A stretch of 64,000 bases of DNA from Daedaleopsis sinensis (Eukaryota; Basidiomycota; Agaricomycetes; Polyporales; Polyporaceae): NCBI GenBank assembly GCA_033807695.1, contig CM066305.1, positions 2,046,001 through 2,110,000 of the forward strand, given 5' to 3'. Made by a program: the position numbers and the translations under genes. The notes under the pieces are model-generated. The model made no database searches and was not told the DNA's origin. It worked only from the letters and a program-made list of their open reading frames with translations. The first letter of the stretch is position 1. The number at the start of each line of letters is the position of its first letter. This document shows positions 22,221 to 31,814 of the stretch, piece after piece.

Positions 22221-25200
22221 ATGCCCATCTGCAAGTGCAGTCGATGCATCAAGTCTACGTATCTCGAGAACAATGTAGAGCGGCAGGGACAAATGCAACC
22301 CTCTCGGGAGTACAAGCTGCATATGGCGCAGGACAAGATTCGCGAAGCGGCAACCTCGCGAGCTCAAGAGACCGTGGCGAACACTATATTACTGCAGACT
22401 CTCCAGCTCGATCCTACCAACCCTACAGCAAGGCTACCGGTACGTCCAAGTGACCTCTCTAATGAGGACTCCCCCGCGCAGCCGTCCCAAGCACCGAAGG
22501 AAGTCAAACCTGTAAGTCCTCAGCGCGTTGTGCATTCGGCCGTACTCTCAAATCTTTTGCAGGACAAGCATGCGATCCGAGAGCGATTCGCACTCGTCGC
22601 ACGCTTGGATTCGAGGCGTAGCTTGAAGTGCCAAACCCTGCCCGCTGAGCCTCGCTTGATCTTCAAGACAGCCCCGACATCTTTCACAGATCCTCCAGGC
22701 GACCTCGATGGTACTCGTGGAGACAATCTAGTTTTCGATTCGTACTATAACTGGCTGCGCACTGAGATATGGGCAGTTGGCGAATTGGGGCCTGTGGGGG
22801 ACAACGACGCTGACGGCCGTTTTATCGGGGAAGTGAAAAAGCTACGTGAAGAGCTCGAACGGCTCGCGACGCTCAAGGCTCGAGCATGGAGGCAGCTTAT
22901 GTATCAAACACTCTGTGCTGGTGACGCAGAGGCCAGGGATGTTCCCGTTGTAAACGCTGGTACGTACGACCGCATCGCATGACCGTGACAGCGTGTCTGA
23001 AATCTCCTCTTAGCCACTAGATTGCGTGAACGACCGGTCCTGCCGAACTTCCTTGCTGCTGCACTGCTGATGGCCACGGTGTTCCACTCGCTTGCTACAG
23101 TGTCCTTCCCCCAGGTTCAATACATGTTGGCGACCTTACGTGTCATCCTCTTCGGCGCGTTCACTGTCACCCTTGCTGCTCCTACGGCACAGTCCCTCAC
23201 TCCTGACCAACTCAATCTTATCAACAACATCCCCCTCGACATTCGAACGATATTCGACCTTCTCGATCTGGAGCCCGGGATCACCCAGTACGCTTGTTGT
23301 CCCCGATGTTGTGCCATCTATCCTCCAGACTCCACGACCCCGGACGATCCATATCCTCACCACTGCACTCGCTCTCAGACTGGCAATCCTCCGTGCAACG
23401 CGCTCCTCGTGAAGAAACGATCCGTCTTGGGCAAACATCCCCAGGATGGGTGGAAGTCGGTCTTCCGACCACTACGCGTCTATCCCTATCGCTCCTTGAA
23501 GACATGGATCGCCGAGCTCCTCGGCAGACCAGGTGTCGAGAAGATGATACTGAAGTACGCCGAGAAGAAAGCGGGGGAGAAGTGGGACGACATATTGCAT
23601 GCACCGGAGATCCGCGATTTCCTAGGCCCCGATGGGAAGACGCGCTTCACCTTGCCGACCGAAGACGGCTCCATCAATCTGGTCTTCAGCCTCAACATCG
23701 ACTGGTTCAACCCGTACGGCAACCGGATGGCCGGAAAGTCCCAAAGCATCGGTGCCGTCTGGCTAGCCTGTTTAAGCTTGCCCCCACACGTTCGCTACCG
23801 ACCGGAGAACATTTTCCTCGCAGCTGTGATACCCGGCCCGAAAGAACCAGGTGTCGACGACCTCAATCCTCTCCTTGCTCCTCTCGTCGCTGAGTTCATG
23901 GACCTTTGGAGCTCAGGTGTCTATCTCGCGAAGACCGCGGAGAAGAAAAGCGGTCGCCTCGCCCGCGCCGCCCTTATTCCCCTCATTTGTGATCTTCCTG
24001 CCCTTCGCAAGGTTGCTGGATTCGGCCATTATTCTGCGATGCATTTCTGCTCATACTGCTCCATCATCCTTCATGACATGTCCAACGTCGACCGCTCTAC
24101 ATGGCCCTCTCGCCCCTCTTGGTCAGAACATCTCGAGCTGGCCAAACGTTCGAGGGACGCTGCCAACCCAGCGGAACGGGAACAGATCTTTGACGATTAC
24201 GGCATCCGCTGGTCCGAGCTCCTCCGTCTCCCGTACTGGGACCCGACTCGATTTGCTGTGATCGATGTCATGCACAACGCGTTCCTAGGTGAACTGCAAC
24301 ACCACTGTCGCAAAGTATGGAACATTGGCGGCCATTTCGGCGGGGGCGGGGGAGGTCGAGGGAAACACCATACCCCAGAAGAGCAGCAGCGGCACTTGAA
24401 TAAGTTAGCCGCGGCGGTGCGTGCCAAGTCTGAGGGCTCAATTGCAGACACTCGGAAGGACTACCTCAGCGCGGTAGCTCGTTTCAACAATGTGGTTGGC
24501 AAGAGGAAGAAGGAGCCTACCTGCCGGGAGTACGCGAAAGCTTTTATTGCATGGGTAGGTGGAGAGTCATCGTACCAGTGTCTCCTGCTGACTCAGACCT
24601 ACTTACTTTGCTCATCGGTCAGGCCGATACACATGACATGAGCGAGTTCAAACTGCCACCCGTGCTATCGGAGTCTAGCAACCAATTCCGTCTTCCCATA
24701 GACGAGGAGCCGGCTTCGCAGACACCACCGCGATTTACCAAGGACGATCTACAGCGCGTGCGAGAAGACATCGAGCTTACGGCCCTGCCGTCTTGGTTGG
24801 AGAAGCCACCGTCCAACTTCGGTGACGCTAGCCACGGGAAGCTGAAAGCCGATTTGTGGCGCACGGTCTGCACCGTCAATCTCGTCGTCACGCTGGTTCG
24901 CATATGGGGCTCGTCCAGCTCGACCCCCGAACAGCTGGAGACCCTGAAGAACTTCATTCACCTCGTGATCGCCGTTGATCTCTCTTCCCGACGCTCGATG
25001 GACTATGCTCGCGCCCGCACTTACGACTATCACATGGAACAGTATCTGATCGGTCTTCGCACACTTTACGACGCATCCTTAGTCCCCAACCACCACGTCT
25101 CACTGCACTTGCTAGTATTCCTCCTCGCTTTTGGACCCGTCCATGGGTGGTGGTCCTTCCCGTTCGAACGGTACAACGGCTTGCTACAGCGCCTGAAGAC

Positions 25201-26151
25201 AAACTTCAAGACGCGTGAGTGCACATCGTTACGGGTTGCGTCCCAAGTGTCTGATCTCTACCACAGTTGACATGCCGGTGACCTTCATACGTTACTTCTA
25301 TATAGGCGCTGCTTTGCGTTGGCAGATGCGCAACACTCCGTGGCCGAAGATCAAGTGCTACGACGACATGTGCAGTGCATTCGAGAAGGCGTTCGGCGAA
25401 ACTGTGCGTGGCACACGGGTCACGGATATCCTCGCCCTCGCCGGGGAACAGCCCGACGCTCCCTTCGATCACGATCGTGCGCGTGAGACGCCTCTCCCGC
25501 TTCCGACCTACCACGCAGTCCTCCGGCTCGTCAACTCCGTCTCTGCGTCATTGTTCCAATCAGCGCATGACATAGCCAAGGATGGCAAGGCGCGACTACA
25601 CCCAAACGCCCAATTCGTTCCATCCCTCGTTCGCGACGGCATTCGCTTTGCTACCCGCGAAGCTGGCGAGCGAGACTCCCGTATCACGTTCCGCATAGAT
25701 GACAACTTGAACCTCGAGTCGATTCGAGCCGGCCAAATCGAGCGGATCTTCTATCACTTTCGGACCGATCAAACTACGCGCAAGCCCGTGGTTGAGCCTT
25801 TTCTCGTGGTGAAGGTCTACACACCTCTTTCTGATTGGCACGCGACCATGGATCCATACAGCAAGTTCCCAGGTCTTGGAGCATGCTTGACGTACGATCG
25901 TTTCAATCCCGACGAGTTGGTGATCCCTGCTCGCGCCATCGTAGCCCACTTCGCCGCGTACACCTACACGCCTTCAGACATAGGCGAACCATGCATGGTA
26001 GTCCGGAGCTTAGACAGGGTGAGTCACAAAGTTAAATCTGCCGAGCGTTGACACGAACTTACACCAAGATACATGCAGAGCTGATCCACATTCATTTGTG
26101 ATATCCCAGTCAATATATATTCTATACAACGCAATGTGCCGCACGAGTTGA
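22221..26151 (+). CDS. Plavaka-like (CACTA/CMC superfamily, Transposase_21-type) transposase
   Basis: DDE-type transposase for cut-and-paste movement. ATG 22221 was chosen because the zinc-binding N-terminus (MPICKCSRC) starts there; an in-frame ATG exists at 22140. Family marks in order: ACCPRCCAIYP and PHHCTR (second Cys/His cluster), FSLNIDWFNPYGNRMAGKSQ with the first catalytic Asp, IGAVWLACLSLPPHVRYRPE, VIPGPKEPGVDDLNPLLAPL, CDLPALRKVAGF, HFCSYC, FAVIDVMHNAFLGELQHHC, and HGWWSFPFERYNGLLQRLKT, where the Glu fits the last catalytic residue. Introns include 22512-22562 (51 bp, in frame), about 22962-23013, about 24554-24622, about 25215-25266 and 26019-26109. No disabling stop was seen in the long exons, so it may be functional. 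If the last intron is not removed the stop is at 26051. Confidence 0.85.
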
Positions 26152-26316
26152 CCGAGCTGCTGCATTGCGCGAACCACAACGCTCCTTTGTCAAGCTGTGG
26201 TAAGATCCGTGGGTTCACGCCACCCTTGCTCGATTACGCACTTTCGCGCCGCTCTTGCTTCTCAACCACTCACTACAGCGACCTCACCCTGGCACGACAC
26301 TACATCGTACTCGACA

Positions 26317-26930
26317 ATGACACTACACGAGTACGTTCAGGGTTCATGCACTCAGTATTTCCTGTGCGAAGCTCACCGTTTATGCATTTGCCAGTGCTCC
26401 ACTTTTCTCAATTGCGTTACCCGCCACTCTCGTGCGCCGGGAGGAGAAGGATCGGGTTCACATCATGCTCTACGAATGCTCGCCTCATGAAAGTTAGCAT
26501 GACACATGTTACGAAACCGTGCAAACCACTGACCGCGGACCTCGGTTCTAGACGTCCTTACGATCTGCAAGCTTGTTCAAGGCGACTTGTGCGCCAACCC
26601 GCCAGAAGTTGTTATGTCGATACTGCTCTCGGAACAGATGGCCGTGACCCCCAAGGTTTGTTATCCTTAACTACAGATATTCATATTAGATCCAACCTGA
26701 TGAAAAAATGGTGTTCGTAGCAGCACGATTTGATGATTGAGTTCTCGCTCACACCGAGACCGGCTGACGTTACCGTCGTGGATTTCGCGATCATTTTCAC
26801 CTCCGAGCTCGATTTCTGGGGTTTTAACGAGGAATGGAGCAGCGCGATGCGCAAGCTCAACGCACGGAAGGCTGACATACGTTCCCTTGTGCGCATGGCG
26901 CTCGAAAACGTTCCGAAGGTTGCGAACTAG
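26317..26930 (+). CDS. Small unrecognised protein downstream of the transposase
   Basis: A 141-residue protein in four exons (introns 26331-26394, 26493-26551 and 26656-26720; exons sum to 426 nt). It starts MTLHDAPLFSIALPATLV. Later exons give RVHIMLYECSPHENVLTI, LCANPPEVVMSILLSEQM and DFAIIFTSELDFWGFNEEW, ending MRKLNARKADIRSLVRMA and so on. Pattern: one compact alpha/beta domain, no membrane span. I do not recognise it. Clean splice sites and consistent frame over all four exons support a real gene. It lies 165 bp after the transposase stop in the same orientation and could be an element accessory factor. Confidence 0.6.
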
Positions 26931-27477
26931 ATGCCCCTGTAGTATAGCTTAGTCTCACTCTACTCTTGTACAAGTGTGCGTCCTACGAATACGGTGTGGA
27001 GGTCCGGCATAGCACTCGTAACGTGCATGTAGAGTCGCAGCGCGGAGGATACATAAATCGACTCGAGGCCCGCTCCCGCTAGAAGCGGAGCTCCGGTCCG
27101 GGCATCCTCCACGTGTGCTGAGCGCTCTCTACGCTACGGTGACGCGACGCGCGACGTCTTCTTCCTTCCTGCTCCTCTCCTCCTGCTCGTCCCTATCGAA
27201 CCTCAACGCATCAGCACTCAGTACACGCGTAGCTCAACCTTTGCTCTACACGAAGTTTCGGGATGGATATGGAAAAATGCAATGTTCTTGTCGTACGCGC
27301 AAACCTTACGGCATACAACCTTTCCTCTATATCCACAGAATAGGCCTTTGTTTGGTCGACATAGATATGGCGCGTGGTTTTCGGTATGCTCTCTACCCTC
27401 GTCAGCCCACTCGAGCCACTCCTCAACTACATTGTCGCAAGCATCTACCTGTCTTTGCCCTCTATCCATCGTCAACC
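26931..27477. other. Intergenic 547 bp inside the island
   Basis: Spacer between the small gene and LRR copy 2, expected to hold the LRR promoter. The stretch 27115-27477 has a long in-frame extension rich in Ser/Thr/Leu that I do not accept as coding. No repeat or RNA seen. Confidence 0.5.
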
Positions 27478-28586
27478 ATGTCTCTCAACGTCAACACCGG
27501 TAGAGTGAGTAGCTCACGCATTAAGCACAAGTCGTTGTCTGACTTGTTACAGATGTTTGTCGCCATCTATACCAACCACCAGCTCCAACAGGAGATCGTG
27601 AACATTTCTAACAACCCTGCTGGAGGTACCGCGATCCTCGAAGTCTATATCGTCTTCCTTTGGGAGCTCCCTCTGCCCACCCTGCAACTCTACCTCAGCC
27701 TCGTCACCAACATCGTCACCCTGGAGTTGCACGTGGGGGTCGAGCACCAGGCTTTGTCGACGTCCCTCGTAGGCGTCAGCCTTCCTAATCTGCGCAGCCT
27801 CCGCACGACGTACGACCACAGGTACCTCGTTGACTTCTTGGTCAACCACCCAGCTCTCAAAGAGGTCCGTTTGCTCACCTGCGCCGCTCCCGACGTCTGC
27901 CCTCTTCACGACCTCGATCTCTCCCATATCACCTCGTTTGTGGGCCCGTCCGACTGCATCGCCGCGCACATCCACGATGGCTGCGCTCGGTTGGAGTTGG
28001 CCCTCACCTCGGAAAGGTGCACACGGCCATCCATCCTCTTGTCTGCTCTCCCTTCACCGCTCCCGCACCTTCAACAGCTCATCCTCGATTTCAACGTCAT
28101 GGAGTACGACCTACTCGAGCGCATTATCGCTGTCGCTCCTCTTGTGCAGTGGCTGACACTCCAAGAGCGTCTCAGCTTCGTAAGTGTTTGGTCTGCCTAC
28201 GTAGATCGCGTATACTAACATTTTATGCTCAGAATCATCGTCCCTCTCCCCGTCGGCCATGGTCCAATCCACTACTCTGGGCGAGGGGGCTCCGCCAACT
28301 TGCTCGCTTGGAGAAGCTTAAGATACGTACCGCGTCGACGTTCGCCTTCCCCGTCGGCGACATAGACGATGAACGCAGGACCATCATGTGCTGGGTCTAT
28401 GGTGTTTATCTTGGCCTTGAAGGCGGCGTGCCTCACCCGAAGCTCGAGGAGGTTGCTGTGTGGTATCGCGCCATCGAGTGCGGCGCGTTCATCAGCGGTG
28501 GTGTCATCAGCTTCTGGTCCAAGCCCACTGGAGAGTGGCAGAGAACCAATTTCGTCGCCGATCCCGAGCCCATGGTCATCATGTAA
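27478..28586 (+). CDS. Leucine-rich-repeat-like protein, copy 2 of an intra-element pair
   Basis: A 335-residue protein in three exons (introns 27505-27552 and 28180-28232; exons sum to 1008 nt). ATG 27478 (MSLNVNTGR) is preferred over a longer upstream frame because the first intron has perfect signals and this start matches the short first exon of the paralog at 18754. Leu-rich strands: ELPLPTLQLYLSLVTNIVTL, LVDFLVNHPALKEVRLL, HLQQLILDFNVMEYDLLER and LARLEKLKIRTA, then DDERRTIMCWVYGVY and HPKLEEVAVWY. Similar to Agaricomycete F-box/LRR proteins but without a visible F-box. It lies beside the right minisatellite. Function unknown. Confidence 0.7.
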
Positions 28587-28829
28587 ATCCTGCCTCCCCG
28601 TCCTCCCCGTCTCATCCATACACTGCCTTGTCTTCCGTCGTACCCGCCATCGTTCCCTATTGCTTCACGTCCTTCTCTCCTCAACTTGCGCCCCGTTTAA
28701 CCATCACGCCTCGACGACGCTATCTCGCCGCATCATTGTCTTTCTTGCGTTCCAATGAGCTTATAATACAATCGTCTTCGAGACTACGACTACATGTGTG
28801 GTGATTACATGCGTGCCAGAAGCCCTGCG

Positions 28830-30390
28830 CGGCGCAGCTCTGCGCACCCGTGAAGTGCAGACGCGCCCTCGGCGCGCGTACAGGTGCCCTGCCGCCCTCC
28901 CTCCCTCCGAAAATGCAAGCCCGTCCCAAGTTGCGCGGGATGGCGATGCGCACCCATGATGCACGAGCGCGTCCTCGGTGCGCGTACGATCCCGCCGTCG
29001 CGCCGTCTTCAAGATCCCAGGTGCGTCGAAGTTCCCCTGTGGCCATGGGCGAGTGGAGGCGCGGCCTGCGTCCGTACTCGCGTCCTCGGTGAGGACGCGC
29101 CGCGGGCGTGCGTGCTTGTTCTCGCGTGCGCGTTATTCGAGGCGCAGCCTAGCTGAGCAACAGTGCCCTCTACGCGCGTACTGTCCGTCGGGCGGCCCCA
29201 TGAGTACCGGGAGACGTGTGCGCACTCGCCGAGGCCCACTCTCTGTACGCACATGCGCCCCGGGCACAAATATGGCTGCGCTGGCGGCCTGCCTTGGGGG
29301 CTGCATGCGTGCCGGAGGGCGCGTGCACGCTCGCCGAGGCGCACCCCTTGTGCGCACATGCGCCCCCGGCGCGCGTACGGTCGCCGGGGCTCCCTGCCTT
29401 GGAGCCTGCATGCGGCCCGGAGGGCGCGTACATGCTCGCCGCGGCGCACCCGCTCTCGCAGAGGCGCACCCGCTCTCGCAGAGGCGCACCCGCTCTCGCA
29501 GAGGCGCACCCTCCGTACGCACATGCGGCCGCGGCGCGCGTACGGTTGCTGGGGCGCCCTGCCTTGGAGCCTGCATGCGTGCCAGAGGGCGCACCCGCTC
29601 TCACCGAGGCGCACCCGCTCTCGCAGAGGCGCACCCGCTCTCGCAGAGGTGCACCCTCCGTACGCACATGCGGCCGCGGCGCGCGTACGGTCGCCGGGGC
29701 GCCCTGCCTTGGAGCCTGCATGCGTGCCGGAGGGCGCACCCGCTCTCGCAGAGGTGCACCCGTACGCACATGCGGCCGCGGCGCGCGTACGGTTGCCGGG
29801 GCGCCCTGCCTTGGAGCTTGCATGCGTCCCGGAGGGCGCGTGCACGCTCGCCGAGGCGCACCCGCTTTCGCAGAGGCGCACCCTCCGTACGCACATGCGG
29901 CCGCGGCGCGCGTACGGTCGCCGGGGCGCCCTGCCTTGGAGCCTGCATGCGTGCCGGAGGGCGCACCCGCTCTCGCAGAGGCGCACCCTCCGTACGCACA
30001 TGCGGCCGCGGCGCGCGTACGGTCGCCGGGGCGCCCTGCCTTGGAGCCTGCCTGCGTGACGGAGGGCGCACCCGCTCTCGCAGAGGCGCACCCTCCGTAC
30101 GCACATGCGGCCGCGGCGCGCGTACGGTCGCCGGGGCGCCCTGCCTTGGAGCCTGCATGCGTGCCGGAGGGCACACCCGCTCTCGCTGAGGCGCACCCTT
30201 TGTACGCACATGCGCCCCCGGCGCGCATACGGTCGCCGGGGCGCCCTGCCTTGGAGCCCGCATGCGTGCCGGAGGGCGCGTCCGCGCTCGCCGAGGCGCA
30301 CCCGCGCTCGCCGAGGCTCACTTTTTGTACGCACATGCGCCCCCAGCGCGCGTACGGTCGCATGCATGTGTGCCGGGAGTCATGCTCGCG
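28830..30390 (-). repeat. GC-rich minisatellite, right arm
   Basis: The same family as the left array but inverted and larger. The region 29300-30360 has well-kept units marked by the reverse complement of CTCCAAGGCAGGGCG. It includes a run of several tandem 20-bp sub-blocks near 29440-29500 and 29600-29660. The region 28830-29290 is degenerate. Copy number and internal order differ from the left array, so the arrays have expanded or contracted independently. Confidence 0.93.
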
Positions 30391-30921
30391 CTCCTCTAGG
30401 CGCATCCCTTGTGGGCAAACGCGTCCTCGGCGCCCATACGGTCACCCTGTCGCCCTCCCTCGCCCTCATCAGTAGTCGCCCCGTCGCCCTCCCTCGAGAT
30501 CGCGCGTGTTCTGGGGGCGCGTGCGCGCTCACTGCGAGTGCCCCTCGCCGAGTCGGCGTGCGCAAAGCGAATGACAGGTTCCGGCTCCCGCAAGGCCACC
30601 GCTCGCGGTAACCCGGGGCCGTCTTCGTGTGACGACCGATCTCGCATGCTGTGAGCATGCCACGCTTCGTGCCAGCCAGGGAACGGCGACCGCGCTGTAG
30701 AGAACGGTATGTGCGGCTGAGATCTCCATCATACGCACTGTGCTCGCCATCCTACGCACTGTGCTCAGGCCTGCCTGAGTGCGCCTTAGCGTGCGCGAGT
30801 GCGCAGGGTTGTGTCTTAGCGTGCGCGAGTGCGTAGCCTTGTGCGCGAGGGGGCGCGAATGCGCCTAAACCAGGGGGATATGTTTCATTTCATGGCGCGA
30901 GATATGCAGCATGCCCCCAAA

Positions 30922-30976
30922 ATATCACGGCGATATCCCATGAACTATCTCGCCTGGTGAGATATCGCCGTGATAT
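30922..30976. repeat. Subterminal hairpin, right arm
   Basis: The mirror copy of the left-arm hairpin: 16-bp perfect arms at 30922-30937 and 30961-30976 with a 23-bp loop. Stem and loop are both preserved between the arms. Confidence 0.8.
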
Positions 30977-31454
30977 GTTTGTTATATGTTGTATGTCAGG
31001 CGACGTGAAACGTTCAAACGTTTCTCTGCATTGTCCAGCGCTGTGACATAGCGCCTCACCCATTCATATCCTGCCATGCGAAACTGGCTACCATTTCTTT
31101 GCAAGGGACATTGTGTAGATACGTTGCACGCCCTATTGTTTTCCTATAAGGTGATAGATCACAATTCCATTAACATGACATGAAGGGGTATTTGCCCAAG
31201 AATTAAACTAGATACTTGATGTGGCCCCAACAGTTCCTTTGTATATCAATTGACGTGTTTCTTTACAACTCGCAACAATGTCTTGCTCAAGGATGTCCTA
31301 AGATGTACATACGCTTGATACAGATGGGATATTATCGGGATCGTTCACCTATCAAGCCGCCTGAAATGAACGCGATATGGTTAGCATCCGGTAAGAACGC
31401 TCGCACATTTCTCAGCGATGTCAGGGGTCCTGAAAATCTGGATTGCACCCTGTG

Positions 31455-31457
31455 GAA
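31455..31457. repeat. Right target-site duplication, GAA
   Basis: GAA lies directly right of the terminal TGCACCCTGTG and pairs with 6862-6864. See the left copy for the strength of this evidence. Confidence 0.6.
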
Positions 31458-31814
31458 TGTCGACTACTCTGTATTCCCATAGCTCCCGGCTCAAATGTGA
31501 GAACAATGTCGTTCATAGCCAGTAACAGGCATTCGCTTGTATCTCTAGTCCGAGACGCGATCTTGTGCGCCTCAGACTGGCGTACACGTGTATTCAGCAC
31601 CCCTCGCAGCCCATCTCTGGAGGCAGAATCGCATCGTTATCTCGTGGAAAATGCTCCTCGAAGACGTTTTGCAAAACGCCTCAACTAAACCGCCAGGCAG
31701 GTGTTTGCTACGCAAATATATACGCGGACGCCGTCCCCTTCCTCACCCCCATTGAGGAGCACGTCCTCCAACCTCTTGACCTTTCCCCTTGATTCCCGCG
31801 ATCACCCCTCCACC
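31458..31814. promoter_or_regulatory. Right flank of the island, promoter of the gene at 31815
   Basis: The 357 bp from the right end of the island to the start codon at 31815. The stretch 31760-31814 is pyrimidine-rich (CCTCTTGACC, TTTCCCC), as often seen just upstream of fungal starts. Confidence 0.5.

Larger units (their letters stand above)
6865..31454. mobile_element. Candidate giant CACTA/Plavaka-type DNA transposon with cargo genes
   Basis: The left end starts CACAGGGTGCA at 6865. The right end carries the exact reverse complement at 31444-31454. GAA sits directly outside both ends (6862-6864 and 31455-31457). Homology between the arms stops exactly at these points. CACTA-superfamily elements commonly have CAC termini and 3-bp target duplications, and the island encodes a Plavaka-like (Transposase_21/CMC-type) transposase. 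Inverted arms of more than 2 kb surround about 20 kb with some ten genes, none of them housekeeping. Seen directly: ends, GAA, arms and genes. Inferred: that this is one transposing unit rather than a transposon nested in a segmental inverted duplication. Confidence 0.72.
28830..31454 (-). repeat. Right long inverted arm of the island
   Basis: Inverted counterpart of 6865-8990, with the same order of parts: terminal CACAGGGTGCA, unique outer segment, hairpin, GC-rich segment and minisatellite. It is longer than the left arm because its minisatellite is larger and grades into degenerate units towards 28830. Confidence 0.9.

Noticed and set aside
27115..27477. A 120-codon extension upstream of LRR copy 2
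   Set aside because: It would ignore the clean first intron and has no counterpart in the paralog.
28978..30475. Open frames of 300-450 codons in the right minisatellite
   Set aside because: Same reason as for the left array; codon content follows the DNA repeat, not a protein.
6865..31454. Starship-type giant element
   Set aside because: No tyrosine-recombinase captain (DUF3435-like) gene was seen; the enzyme present is a DDE-type Plavaka-like transposase and the ends are inverted repeats.
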